Made by a program: the position numbers and the translations under genes | The notes under the pieces: model-generated | Databases searched by the model: none | What the model was told of the DNA's origin: nothing | The model's input: only the letters and a program-made list of their open reading frames with translations | Shown: one piece after another, positions 33,590 through 47,554 of the stretch | How the letters are laid out: each line of letters starts with the position of its first letter | Numbering within the stretch: the first letter of the stretch is position 1 | NCBI GenBank assembly: GCA_964057225.1 | Contig: OZ059894.1 | Coordinates: 7,698,131-7,762,130 of the forward strand | Length of the DNA: 64,000 nt | Reading direction: 5' to 3' | From: Auanema rhodensis | Lineage: Eukaryota > Nematoda > Chromadorea > Rhabditida > Rhabditidae

Positions 33590-34059
33590 GTCAATTGATT
33601 GCAGCTGTTTATTAGCTACGAATTCGGTGTACCCTGGTGGAATCAAGCTTGTAGGTGAGAACAACCTGATCAAATAAGCTAATAACTTATGGCCTAATTC
33701 GAGACAATAGACTGTAAACATTTACTTGTAGTTCTTGTTTATGTTTTGAAAAACTTTTCGAGGTCAGCACAACAAAATTCATTGAGATAATTAAGTATTT
33801 ATTTATTATTACATACAATATTCAACTAACTCATATACATTACGGATAAATGATATAACATGTCATAACAATACAAAACCCGTGACGATTGACAAAAAGA
33901 ATCTTAATAATGAGATATTTGATTACATCCTGAATCCGAGTGAATGATAGATAACGTATAGTTGTTGAAAAGCAGCAATTTCTTCATGAAATTTCGGTAT
34001 TCTATCAAAAATCGTTTAATTTATTCTTTTTCTTCCTGTTAATTTCGTTAATACGTAAT
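33590..34059. other. Intergenic region between ShK gene and GPCR 3' end
   Basis: AT-rich. TTTATT at 33795-33800 is a possible poly(A) signal for the upstream minus-strand GPCR. No exon seen. Confidence 0.5.
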
Positions 34060-37000
34060 CTATTGAATCGTTGCAAAACGTAATAGTTTTCGTCGAGAGC
34101 TTGTTCTGTGGGAACCATCTGAAATAAATCCAATTATAATTCTTTATTTTTTTGAAGATATAAAATCTTTTTCACTTTCATCAGTAATTGATATATCAAA
34201 ATAGAATTGAATTTTGCTTAACTGATGCTTACCTCTGTCAATAATATCTAAATCATCTCCCAGCTCTCCAGCTGCATCTCCTTGATCTCCATCACTTGAT
34301 ATTGCTTCCTGCAAAGCTTATAATTACGTCATCACATGTGTATACGTGTAAATCACGTCATACACTTCATTTTATGTTATATTGGCATACTGAACGGTTG
34401 TGCATGCATTGAAAAACAAAATTATACTAACCCGAACATCATTAGCAGATCCATGAGTATGTGCATTAGCAAATTGATTTCTTATTGCTTTCGTCTTCTT
34501 TATAAACATTCCAAGACGAGCTTCTCTTCTATTTCGTCGAGCTTAAAAATTGTTTATAAATACCAGCTTCTTCAGATTTTTCAATTACCTTCAGCTTCAT
34601 CTGGAAGAATTGATAATTCCAAAGCTTTTTGTGCAACCATTGCTGTTGTTAAAGCAACACCATTGACCTTAAAAGAACAAAATATAAATTAAATTTAGTT
34701 TTACTTCATTACCTTCTTTCTTTTTTCTAATCCGAGCCAATGTTTTATAATAGCTCTATACTTGCTACTAAAAATTAAATAGACAAACATAGATGACGAT
34801 GAGTTAAGTGAAATAAGGATGTTACTAAGTTCGACTGAAAAATCGAATGTGTCTTGGCTGCTATTGGCTGTGTACGATTCCTGAAAAGCAGCAACGTTTG
34901 ATCTTGAAACATCTTTATCTATGTTACGTACCGTACTATTACCATCCATTGGCTGATATTCAACTGCAGTGGCATCACGTACTATTTCATAGATATTGTT
35001 ACAGAATGCTAGACAGTTGCAACAAAGAAATATTGCAACGATAGCCAAAAGCATCAATGTAACGCTACGGTCTCGAACTGAATTTCCATTCGTTTTCAGA
35101 AGGGATGGATTGCGTAAAGGACTGAAATAATTGCTCTAAAGTACCCTCGATGTGTTAATGACAAACTTGAAATTCAGTTTACTGAATTTTCCAAAAAGTT
35201 CGGAATACTTGGCGTTACGTAAAAGACGAAAATTATGCATTAGACGGCTGTAAAATTTTGTTTCAATTCGCGAGTACTGTGCAAAATGTGCCGAATGCAT
35301 CACCATTTGTGCTACAGTTGGTGGTATAGTTGCGAATTAGGGAAAGAAATTTGGCTTCAAAACATTTTAACTATTTCAAGCATAGTGTGCAATCCGTAGT
35401 TGCAATTTTGAGTTTGTGCTTTATTAGTTAGATTTGCGGCTTAATTTGAATTTTGTTCTTTTTAGTATTTTCAGAGTGTTCGAGAACTCTGATCTCTGTC
35501 AACTAAATTCAATTCAATAAAGAGATTTTTTTTAAGGTTTTTGCTGGTAAAGTATGTCTTAGTGCACTTTTTCTTTTTCAAACTGAATTAGAGGGAGATA
35601 TAGATAGTGTAAGAGGAACTGAAGAAGAAGATAAAGAAGTATAAGTAGAAAACTAGTTATTAGAGATGAAAAGGATATAGACGAAAGAAACATTTGTGAA
35701 AAGTGTTGCAATGTGTTAAAGATAGTTGTAAGTATATGAGGAAAAACAATAGGATAGCGTTTAAAGAGCAGAAAACAGCTTGAAACTCACGATTGGTTCG
35801 TTTTTCTGGAAGAATGCAAATTTCGCATTCTCGTGCTTTCCTTCAGAGCCACAATAATTCTCCAGTTTACGATAATCAGGGCAATGAAAGGAATTACAAA
35901 CATAACCAAAGTATAGAGAATACATCGTGTTATCACATTATATATATGATTTGTCTTGAGATCCGTCAATCGGATAGTTCTAAATTAAATAAATAAAACA
36001 TAAAAAAAATAAATATTTTCTTAAAAAAAACCAAGAAAACAACGTGAAGTTACGAACTTTATAGTCTGTTGGAACTCTTTGGAATAACATTCACTTGTGC
36101 TTAGTTCAAGCCAAGTGTGTAGGTTAATCAAAATACTGAAGACTATGGATCCTGAAAAGAAAAGTTTTTTATTTATCAATCGCTCTTTTGTCTACTTTAT
36201 ATTCTAATTGTGAATATTTTTGAAATTAAAACGTTTCTTTTTAAGAGCTTATTTTGATAATTCTTACCGATTATGGCACATTTTACTGGCTTTCCGCTGA
36301 CCCATCGTTTGGCACGAAATGGATGACAAACCCCCAAATATCTAAAATAAAATTATTATATAAGTAGAAAATATATTTTTTGTATTTATAAGATGAATAA
36401 CAAAGGATTTTTTTACGCTTCTCATTTCTGAGGCTAAAAAAAGATTGGAAGAAAATAATTTGTTGAGAGTGAGATAGTGAGGAAATTGAAGAGAAATGAA
36501 TTACCTATGAACAGAGACAAGAACCGTTAGATATACTCCGCATGTTTGAGTACTAAGACCAATTGGAAATGAATACCTAGGAAAATTTTATAATAAAAAA
36601 ATCTTATTTTTAGATAAAAAATACCAAAGAATATTTGGATAAGTATCATGCAAAGCCACAGAATCGCTCATAGATGCAATAACCGGAAATGTTAACATGA
36701 AGAAGTTGCAAATTAACAATAATAAATCTGATATGGATAAAACCTGGAAAGAGATCTCTAAAACAATTTAATTTTTTAAAATAAGAAATTTGTTTGAAAA
36801 ACAAGCTCATATGACATGACTTTGTAGCCGGCTCCTTGAGCTGGCTCAAAGCTTAAGCTTCATACATTTTTTAAAAATAAAAACGGATATACTAATTCGA
36901 TGTATTCACGAACTTTACTCTTTATACTTTAATGTAAAAATTAAACCTACGAGTAAAAAATGGTTGACAAGACTGCATCTCATTTCTGGATCAATAAAGA

Positions 37001-37136
37001 CAATAATATTTATTGTGTTTGTGATCATTCCTAAAATTGCAATTGGCATTCCGCCGAAAAGCCGAGCTGTTTTCTGAATATCATTGAAAATAGAAGGCTC
37101 ACAGATTGGTAGTATAGGAGGTCCCGTTGTTGTCAT
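34060..37136 (-). CDS. FMRFamide-receptor-like peptide GPCR (class A)
   Basis: The ATG at 37136 follows an acceptor (TTTTTTGCAG). The N-terminus is short (MTTTGPPILPICEPSIFND). TM1 is GGMPIAILGMITNTINIIVF followed by DPEMRCSLVNHFLLV. TM2 includes SDLLLLICNFFMLTFPVI. TM3 ends LTVLVSVHRYLGVCHPFRAK, the typical peptide-receptor signature with His in place of Asp/Glu of the DRY motif. TM4 is CAIIGSIVFSILINL, TM5 CILYTLVMFVIPFIALIIVN. A 664-nt intron interrupts loop 3, then come TM6 (VTLMLLAIVAIFLCCNCLAF) and TM7 (LISLNSSSSMFVYLIFSSKY), and a cytoplasmic tail over four more exons ending RKLLRFATIQ, TAG at 34060-34062. The VCHPF and IVNWRIIVAL features fit the FMRFamide/myosuppressin-like receptor group. 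The ligand is presumably an FLP-type neuropeptide, signalling through G proteins; which one cannot be read from sequence. Confidence 0.82.
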
Positions 37137-40100
37137 TGGAAAGGACAAACTGCAAAAAAAAACGAGTTAAATAAGAAGAAAAGATTTAAAAATTGAAGTA
37201 TAAAAAATCAAATACGAATGAAAAAAGCTTATTATCAATTACAAATCTTTCACATATGTCATAGTAGAGTGATTGCTGTTAACGACGACATAGATGAGCT
37301 CTTCGAAGTACTAACTCGTCACGGATAGACGAAGATTGAAATGACGAAAAAGCACAGGAGATTGATAAACGAACAGAAGATTTCAGAAAGAATGAGAGGA
37401 ATAGAGAAAGACACAGAGGAAGAATGTTGTAGATTACATATAGGAAGAGAAACCAATGAATACAGGACACTTCGAAGATGAAACTTTCATTTGGTGACGA
37501 CAGCATGTAAATGAGAAAAATTGATTTTAAAGATATATATCATAGTTTTGAAGAACTATTTAGTTGTAGAGATGAAATAGTTAGTTGATATACATACATG
37601 AGAAAGAAAGAGAAGCCAAATTACATACAGAAGTCTGAGATATGTAGATATAGAAAGCTAAGACGAGAAGACGAGATGAAACAAATTGAAAAACAATAGA
37701 AAGAACAATAATAATAAAGTAAAATTATACATATGTATAACAATACAAATATAAGAAAAGTTTATTAAAAAATAATTGTTTTAAGCGAAAGAAGCAGAAT
37801 AAAACGAATTCATTTTCTTTGTTCAATGTAATCTATCATGAAGTTGAGCTTAGTAACATAGATAGGAACAATGAAAGCCTATTGAGAGAGGACAATACCC
37901 TATTTTAAACATGTTTTTAAACTTCTAAAGTAAGGTATTCAATTTTTTCATTTTTAACATCTATATCAAAGTTTTTGAGCTTTTGCTATTTTCCTGATTT
38001 AGCCAAAGTTTTAATAGAACGTGAACTAAGTATGCATAGATTGACTGCTACTATCCGTTAGATTTCAAATATCATATACATTGAACATGAGAATATTAGA
38101 CAGATACTAGAAGTCATATTGTGGAATTTGATCCTATTATTCTTTAGAATGTACTAGCAACATTAGCAATGACTTGATGTTCATTCAAGTCTTTAATAAA
38201 ATTTTTGAAAGAAATAGAAAACAGAAAAGCTTAACCTTCGAACAACAGGACTTTAGCGAAATCAAATCAGGCGTTGAATGAATATTTGAAATGAAAACGA
38301 TTAGGGGTAACATCTCAAGTACATTAACGATACTCTTTGTTGTTAAAAATGTAAATTAAGGGATTTTTTTTAAATAAATGGATAAAGCTTTAGCTCCATA
38401 TATAGTATTACTAACTCTTATATTGAATTTATAGTCTATAAGTCAGGAGTTATCAACAATCTTTTTATGATATTTGATGAATTGCTTCCACTATCAATTA
38501 AAAAATTACTGAAATATTCATGAAAACAAGATTATGAAGATTGATGTCAGAAACAAAATGCAATTGGTCAAAACCTAACTTCAAATGACCAGTATAAATA
38601 TAGAAAACTCTTATTCTCATATGTGTCTGGTTTCTCACTTTGTTTTAGCTTTTACTTGTTCTTTTTACCCGATTTTTTCGTTTTTCATCGTTGTCCCCGT
38701 TTGTGCCGTCCTCTAACATATACATAATTCTATCGGACTAAAGTCGAATAGTATGTATTAGGAATGTGGTACAGGTCGTAATATTTGATTAGAATTTATA
38801 AAATTACATACTTTTCCGAGAAATTGTTTGGGAAAGAGAAAGAGAAGGATGTAATGGGCAGCTAAATCAAAGGGCACAAAGAGATATAGAGAGAGGGAGA
38901 ACTATGCAAGAAAGTAGGAACTTAGTACGAAATTGAAAGAAGATTTCGAAATGAGTTAGAGATGCTATGTAAAGTGTATGAGGTGAAAAAAAAGAATGAA
39001 AGCTAAATGAACAACCGTTCTTATTTGGTGATATTGAGAAAATGAAGTTAAACACATCCAAATTGAATGACGTCAACTCGTTTTCATATAATTTAAAATT
39101 TAATGATTAAATAGCAGGTGAATGTTGAATATACAGGAAGGAATATGGAAGATAAAGTTCCAAATTGTCCAATACATATATAAAAATCAAAATGAATTTT
39201 TGTGATTACTCTTTTTAGATTTCAACACATAAAATGAAATAAAATTCTTTCACTAAGACAGTCAGTGAGTAATGTTCGGGTAAGTATTTTGAGAATAAGC
39301 TTCTGAAGATGGTACTTCTATAGTGCAATAGCATAGAAATGAACTTCTACTGACCGCGAAAAGTTGCGAAAATAAAGGAAAAGAAAGACAAGTTCTTATA
39401 AAAATTTGCTATTCAATTTCTTTCAACTTAGATGAAAATCAAATGCGGTAAGTATAATTTCAGTTGCTACGTTACTTTAAGAAGAGGATGAAGAAATAGC
39501 TATGTGATTTGCTAACTTCATGTTCTTATATAGTTAAAATACCAATGAGAAACAACAGGAAGAACAACCAGCACATACTTAAATATTCATTTCTCGAACT
39601 ACCCTCATTCAAATATGATTAGAGCACGTATAATTTGGTTCTGTCGTCGGTTAGACGTCTTGAAAAGAATTTTTGAATTTTAGTCGCGAATTTGAGAAAT
39701 TAGAACATGAAAGCTGGTCAAGTATCTGGCAACAACTTTTGGAAAACTTTTGAATATTTATAGATCTTCCTGGTTAAGTTGTTTCAGTTTGTTCCGGAAA
39801 CATTGTTATAAGAAGGAAAATGAAAGAACAGAAAGAAACTTTACGAAAAACGGCACAAAACAGGTATAGAAGAAACATGCAAATGAAAATTATTGGAAAA
39901 TAAATTATATTTTCATTAGAAGATATCGAAAAAAAGCAAAAAAAAATGGAAGCCTTACGAACAACTGGTTAAGAATTGATAATGTTTTCGATGTTTCTCC
40001 CAAATTTTGATGTCAAAGAAATTAAAATGAAATTCAGTTACGTCAAAATGGTGGTGTGATCATTAGGAGTTTAGGACATGTCTTGGAACTAGATTAGAGA

Positions 40101-41718
40101 AATGAAAAACGATGCTCATGTTCTTGAATATCTCAAAACATTTGAGTGAGATAACCGAGAGGTTAGTGAGAAACAATATATGTATAGGAAAAACTGGTAA
40201 ACCAGGAAATAGCACCGAAGAACCTGCAATTTTATAAAAAAGGGAAAACCTTATTCACTCTGGGCTGCTACACAAAAATGTGAAGTTTTTCTTTAACAAC
40301 ATGATGCAAAATGAAAAAAAATACTTACAAGTATGAGAAAGCATAATATTTCATACACCATGAGATCAATTATAAAACAGAACAAAGAACCGTTAGATTT
40401 CTTGCAAGAAAAAAAATTAAAATAAAAGAATAAATAATTTGGTAAGAAGAAAGAGAAAGAAGGAGAAAGAGAGGAAGATTTTAAGGATCTTAACATCGGT
40501 ATGTTCAACGAGCATGAAGACAAATTGTAGGCTGTCTTTCAGAGAACATTTCAATACTTTTAAAAAATTCGCCGAAATATTCTAGCGTTAATCACGAATT
40601 AGATTTTTTTATTCTTCTCGAATAAAGGAAATATACAAAGTAATTACTATTGAGATCATTGATCGACGTCAACGGTGCTTAGTTTCAAATACATGCATCC
40701 GTTGTAACTCACTCTTATCATTATTGCTAGTGACAGTCATATATTGGAACAAAAAAAAATATTCTGTGGTTTATGTTTCGGTGAATTTTATAGGAAATCT
40801 TTTGAATATTCAACAAAGGAAATGAAAGGCTTCTGGCCATCCGTAATCGCTTAATGTTTCTTTCGATCCTTTCTCATTTCCTACTGATTTCACGGACCTT
40901 ATTCTACTTTCATTTCTAGTCATTTACTTGATTATTCGAAAATCTTTTCTCACACGTATTAAAATTCTATTTTCCAACAATTTTTTTATGTCTTCGATTG
41001 AAGAATAGAATTATATGAATACTACTTACATGGAACGTGAATTATTGCAAGTTAATTTTTTTGAGAAAAAGACAAATTCATAATGAGCTAACATACATTT
41101 TAAGAAAATTGATTATAAATCGAACTAATAAAGTATTTAATACAGTATTTCTCTTGTATAATTTAATTTGAATATGATTGAGATGATGATTACTATCATG
41201 TTCATCATCATCAAAACTAATTTAAAACAAAGAGATGATGATTGTTAGAACTCTAAACGACACATACAGATAAGCTGCATCAAGCAAAATAATAACAAAA
41301 AAGTGCCAGAGATTTGCACACTCAATAGGCATTTGGAGAGGCAAAATGTAAGACATATACCCAAACATATATATGATTTTTGAAACCAAAATGTACGGAA
41401 ATCGACCATCACAATACATGTTTTGAATAAAACAAGCAGTTCTTCAAACAATAAAATAAGCAAACGTTCGAAGAAGTAGAGCAGGTAGCTTAAATAACGA
41501 TGCTTAAAGCGAGATGATGAGTGAATGCTATAGGTGAACGTTGAACAGCTAGTGAAACATACATAACAGTTTTAAGTAATAAGATATCTCAAAAAAAAAC
41601 TAAATATGAATAAACATGAGAAGATATTGGGAATATTGGTGCAATCTACACCAAAACCAAAAAGCTAGTTCACGTTTGTTATTGTTTTATAAACATTTTA
41701 ATAGGATGATGGTTTTAT

Positions 41719-41722
<4 letters not shown>

Positions 41723-41753
<31 letters not shown>
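41723..41753. repeat. TA microsatellite
   Basis: Pure (TA)n. Further TA tracts in the same gene-poor region lie at 42108-42141, 48817-48844, 51801-51839, 52192-52212 and 55390-55416. Confidence 0.95.
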
Positions 41754-41754
<1 letters not shown>

Positions 41755-42104
41755 CTATATGTATAGTTATAGGAAAGCTTAGAGCATTTTATTTCCTTTT
41801 TAACCTTTTTTTACTAAGATTAGTATCCTTAGAAATAAAATACAAACATGAATGAGAAACAACAGGATTATTATCCTAATTGGAAAAAATAAAAGAAATA
41901 TTTTGGCAGAAAGATGGCAATGAAAGTTTGTGGGAGAACAACCGCTCATTGGAATCCGCTACGAATAAATAAAAAAAGAATTAGATGCTAGGGACGACAA
42001 CGTGATGTGTAAACTCACGTAGATGAAATATGCTAATTACAAAAAAAATAACGAATTCTGTTGAGGATAGATTAGTTCTCCGAAACAAAGAAAAACGAGG
42101 ATGA

Positions 42105-42144
<40 letters not shown>

Positions 42145-44290
42145 AACTTATCACAGTAGGATCTTTCGGCTAGGTGGACTGAAGACAACAAAGGAATAGA
42201 CACGAATTGAAGAAACTCATGTAAGCGATCTTGCAATCAGTCGTCGGAAACAAACTTTGAGAAGCAAGTCCTTCTCGTTTTTGGGTGAGATTGTTTGGAT
42301 CGCTAACCGAATATTTTCATAGAGAAATGTGCATATTAGTTTTACGTATTGTGGTATGGAGCAAGAGACAAGACAAACAAAGGCGAATGTGCTGCAGATA
42401 ATAGACCAATTAGGAAAAACACTGATTAGCATGATGTAGTTATTTGCCCTTCAACAACTAACTTAACTACTAAATAGCTTCTGATCAGATGTTTTTATTA
42501 TTTTACAAAAATAAAAATGACAAAAGACAAGTTTTCCCGTTTATTCTGGTATAGTTCTCATATTCTAACATAAAGTACTTAGTTATTCCAGATTTATATA
42601 TGGTTAACAAGATTATAAACTATATTTAGTCAAAATGAAATGATAAACTATTCGTTAGTTTAATGTTATATAGTATATGAGTATGAGCTTCTATACAATA
42701 ACATCACATAGTATTGGCTACAAGTTGTAACCAAATATAATGACTAACAAAGCAGCAACATATTCTGTACAGCACAAATTGATGTGTCATTATTCGATCA
42801 GAAAAAAGAAACTTTTTTAAAAGTGCAATAGAAACAAAAACAGCATGCTGATTATAAGCTGGAATATACACATGTGCACATTCAGTAGACGTATCAGATG
42901 ATTGATAATCTGTTTTGTATGTATTTTTCTTTTTAATTTCTAGTTATGTATATACTAATTATAGTAGTTTACCATTTTTTTATAAAATATAATATTTTTG
43001 TTAAAATAAATTGCTGAAGAAAAAGTTATACTGCATTTACATATTTTACTATATTTATATAGGTTTATATGTCTAAATATAGATATTTATAATGTAAAAG
43101 AGCTAGGTGAATTGTTAACTAGGCGAGAAAATATAATTGTAAACATGATATGCCATATGAAGGAGAAGATAGAAGCCCTAAAGAGGTTGAGATGAATTGC
43201 TTCAGAATAAAATTGAATATCTATACGTACATATATTGCAAAGAAACAATCCAATTGATAGAATGAAAATGATAAAAAGAATAGAAAATGATCGGGAAAG
43301 GATCGAAAGAAGAAAGTATACGACGAGAGGCGGAAGATTTTCTGGACAAAGCGAGAGTACATGAGAAAAGAGAGGAAGCTAAAAATCTTGAATATCTCTG
43401 AAAGTTGTATTAGGATAATTATACAAAAGAAGTTAAAATAAATAATACTTCTAAGAATATTATAGCAAAGAGCTGAAAAGGTTTGAGGCCATCTTAGGCA
43501 GGATAAAGTGCATTTTACAGATTAGATTGTTCTTGCTATCAGTCGCACTATTAAAGCTAGATACGAAGGATCTTATTTAGTTTAATTATGTTTTTTTTTT
43601 CAAAATATTTAATATATATTATATGATTCTGATTTTGATTGAAAATATTATAAAAATTTGAAATGTTTTTGTTAATTTAAATCTTTAAAAATGTCTTTTT
43701 TTCCTGTTTTTCATGCACAAAGAGCAAAGAAAAGAGGAAGTCTTAGGTGAACTGTGAAGTTTATAGATAATATGATTCGGAAAAAAAGTTCACTGCATCA
43801 AAGTTCCACGAAAATAAGAAATACATTTATAAATCCGAAAAGTTTTGAACAATAAATGCTTTAAAGGAAATTTCGAAATAGTAATCTGTTTTTGATTATT
43901 AAAAATAGCTCCGAATAGATGTATTGAGCATACGCTTTAGTGTCAACTTTGAGGCATTAATGCAAAATAACCAAAAAAGCTCGAAAACTACTCAGTGTTT
44001 GAACATTTTTTTTTTAAATTTGGGTGTTATGTATGTGTGGTTGCAAGTTTGTTGAATGTCCTTTCCTGAACTGCAAGCAGATTTAGGAAAAAATTGGTCA
44101 GCTAATCTGGTCAAAGATCAATAAGTTCTTGTCACATGGGGGTTAAGGATACATTCAAGTCTATTAGAGATTAACTGATAAGCCCAATATAACTGATATC
44201 TAAATATCCCAAATCAATCAGTTCAACTACTTAAGGAGGACTTGTAGGATGATTGTAATTTTAGCTCAAAGAACGATTTTCCAATTGTAC

Positions 44291-44424
44291 CTGACCTAGT
44301 CCAAAACATTGCTCATGGTATATGCGATGTTCTTCATTATCTATAGTTTTCCTTTCCAGATGAAGCTTAACTGATTCAGAAAAAAAATGTTCTGCTAAAT
44401 TGAATAATAATGGAATTTTTAATC
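44291..44424 (-). other. Isolated exon candidate (minus strand)
   Basis: An acceptor (ATTGTCAG) and a donor (CAG|GTACAA) bound 134 nt with one open frame. It reads LKIPLLFNLAEHFFSESVKL and ends EEHRIYHEQCFGLGQ, of ordinary amino-acid composition unlike the surrounding low-complexity DNA. Upstream on the same strand (about 44560-44665) is another open piece (NRFSKLNRLWKMELMKVLMN) that ends in stops. Together they may be a decayed gene or internal exons of an unknown one. No family recognised. Confidence 0.3.
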
Positions 44425-47131
44425 CTGACAATATATTAAAATAAGAAATTTATGAATTGAAACACAAAAAAAAGGCACAAAAGCCTTAATCGAAGAAGCA
44501 GTAGCTCAGTACAAAAGTAATTTGCCGCATTCTCATCGTTGATTTTGGCTTCATACTGCTTGACCACTTTACGTTTTTGACTACTCTTCAGCCAAAACTC
44601 GTTTGTCTTCGTTAATATTCATCAAGACCTTCATCAACTCCATTTTCCATAGTCTATTCAGCTTACTAAAACGATTTTCTACATCGTCTCAATGGCCGGA
44701 TCACCTTGGTTGAAAATGCGAAAAAAAAAACTGTTTGGCAGGTCATATATAATTGTTTTTTTCTTCAAAATTGAAAATAAACTAAAATTCAAAGTAATTT
44801 AAGAGTCTTATATCATGGTAAAATGAGTAAAAAAGTTTGAGGAGAGAAAAAAAAAACTTTTCTTCTAGGTTATCTCATGTGATACTTCATACTATATGTA
44901 TAATCCGCTCTATGTTTAAGTAGGTTTGACAACGATTGTTAGATAGAAAATAAAGAAAAAAGAAAGAGTAACAGAGAAATATTGAAAGAAATAGCGATAT
45001 AGAGAGATTGAATATAAAGAGAAAATGATATATGTATATGTAGAGAAACAGTGAGAAAGGGATTGGAAGAACGAGAGAGAAGAAGAAGATAATGAGGAAT
45101 AAGAGAAGAATAACTGAAAACAACAAAATATTAATAAATTATTATAATAATTATATGCTAGATCAATAAAAATTGTATAAAAACATGATATATACATTCA
45201 TATATCATCTTGATGAGCTAGTCTATCGGAATATCAATGACATGGGTTTTTGTGATCTATTCATCGTTATTCTTCAAACATTACATGAACATCTTTTAGA
45301 GTTTATGCAATTTTTATAAAAAAAAAAAAGATCACATTAGTTGTGATCAAATAAAAATTATTATTTTATATTCTTGGATAAAACATTTCTGGGATAAAGC
45401 ATCGAACATTCAAACAAAAGCTTATTAAATATCTACAACAATATTTTCAACATTCATTTCTAATCAAATAATATTTAAATTTATTATAATCTTCTGAATC
45501 AAAGTTTTTCTACTATTCCTATGAATAATTCATAATTAAAACATTTAAGTGTTATTCCTTTTTTTTTCTCTCTATTGTCACATATCGAAAATGAAAAATT
45601 GAAGAATCTTGAACAAAAGTGAAAGGTTGATATGAACCGAGAACAACCGTTCAAGTATGCGAAAATGAATATAATGAAAAGTACAAACACGTAAATTCTT
45701 AAAATGACCCTCCTCCCTACGTGAAGAATTAGCGTACGTGAAAAATGTTTTTTTATAGTTTAAATTAAATATCTGGGAAATATAAACAAAGAAGGTGAAA
45801 TTTTGTGGGAGGAGGAGGGGGGGAGAAAACACAGTAATTCTTCTGCTTGTTTGCGTATGTTTGATTTCAATACAATTTAAATAGTAAATCAAACAAAATT
45901 CAGTATAGTTATCAGCTGTTTAGAAGCATCTTATAAGATTTTTTTGCATCATTATGCTGTATTAGTATTGAACCCATATATGAATATCAAAAAGTAACCT
46001 CAATAACCTATCTTAATGCTTTTTATTTATTTTTTTTCTTAAAAAAATTGATAAAGAAAACTTCAATTTTATCATTCATATCATTATTGAATAAAGAAAG
46101 TAGAAAAACGAATAAAAAATGCAATTGATGATAGCAATGATCATCGTAAGCTTCTTAATTCTATTTTGAATTACCTAGTTTTTAGAGGATTTTTTTGAAA
46201 TCATTGGCTAAGATGTAGTCATTCATAGAAAAACGTGGTTAAATATGTGTTGAACCTTGTTATGCTGGTAGAGTTCAAATTCTTAAGCAATTAAAATAAA
46301 ATAGAACATTTCAAATAAATTTAAATGCTGAAATGAATAAAGTGGTAGAGTACTATCAATATTTAAACTGTTGTTCTGAAAATACATGCCGAAATATTTG
46401 AATGAAAATAGTATAAAATCATTAGGATAAGGCTGTAATGAAGAAATATAACATAATAGCATATTAACAGCTTAATATCCATATTTAGAAATAAGTAGTA
46501 AAATAAAGTTGAAAATGAAATAACATAGGTTTTTCTGCTGAGACGAAAGACGAATCAGAACTCAAGAGGGAGGAAAAGGAGAACGTAATGTTGTTGGTTT
46601 GATTGGAGAAGGTGGGTGTTAGTTGGTTAACTTTCAATTTTACAGACTATAAATTCTCTTGAACTGAAGCTTTAGTGATCAAAGTATTAGAGCTAAACTA
46701 AGAGTTTGAAGCTCTGATTAAGCTTAATTATGTTTTAGAATATGGTTCTGACTATGTCAAAGATAAACATACAAAGAAGCATATTTCAAAACTTTATTTG
46801 CAATGTCGAGAAAAGAAGAATGACGTTCAGAAAGAAAAATGAAATTTCTAAAACGTTTAACCCGAAATAAAAGTAAAGAAATTAAAGAAAAAGACAAAAA
46901 TTGAGAAGGAAAAGCCATATAAAGTTATAGAGTACTAGAGAAAATGATGAGAGAAAGAGAAATAGAGAGAATACAAATATAAAATATACCTCGCAAACTG
47001 AACAAATTGAGTTGATGAACTTCAGGTTTGGTTTTTTTCAAATATATTATAGTCAGCTGAAAAGCCAACGTATATGGAATATGGTGACATAAACCTAATC
47101 CGTTTGGTTCTGTTTAGTTTTACTCGAACTT

Positions 47132-47188
47132 TCACACACACACATACACACACACACACACACACAGCCATACACATACACACACAAG
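47132..47188. repeat. CA microsatellite
   Basis: Imperfect (CA)n with TACA and GCC interruptions. A GAA tract is at 49043-49069. Confidence 0.9.
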
Positions 47189-47423
47189 ATAAGGAAAAAC
47201 CTAATTTTGTAACAGAAAAAAAGAGTTGTAGAATTCAGGGCACAATATAAGTATTTTTATAAAAAAAGAGGAGAAAATTCTTGTAACTACATCTGTTCTG
47301 GTTCTACACGAGATGAAACAAACATATCTAGCATATGTACTGAAGTTATTTCTTTTTTTTTTTGAAATGAAAGCAGAATCTGAAACTCATTGTTATCTGT
47401 GGTTTTTTGATTTCCTTCTGCAG

Positions 47424-47554
47424 GATGGTGTGACGTGTTGTTTAGGAGATGGTATAATTAAATTCGTGCATGAGAGTTCATACATCCAAATTTTGATTCC
47501 GGCACTTGTTTGGATGATGCTGGACAAACTAATAGCACGAACAAAAAAAACTTG
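47424..47554 (+). other. Isolated exon candidate (+ strand)
   Basis: Strong acceptor (TTTCCTTCTGCAG) and strong donor (TTG|GTAAGTATG) enclose 131 nt with a single open frame. It reads GVTCCLGDGIIKFV, then HESSYIQILIPALVWMMLDK and LIARTKK. The hydrophobic centre could be a membrane segment. Splice-site quality and composition argue for a real exon, perhaps of a gene with giant introns, but no partner exon was found within about 10 kb on either side. Confidence 0.38.

Noticed and set aside
44887-45197. Minus-strand Phe/Leu/Ser-rich frames throughout 38-56 kb that look like membrane proteins
   Set aside because: They arise from the purine bias of the + strand and have no conserved motifs, starts or splice sites.
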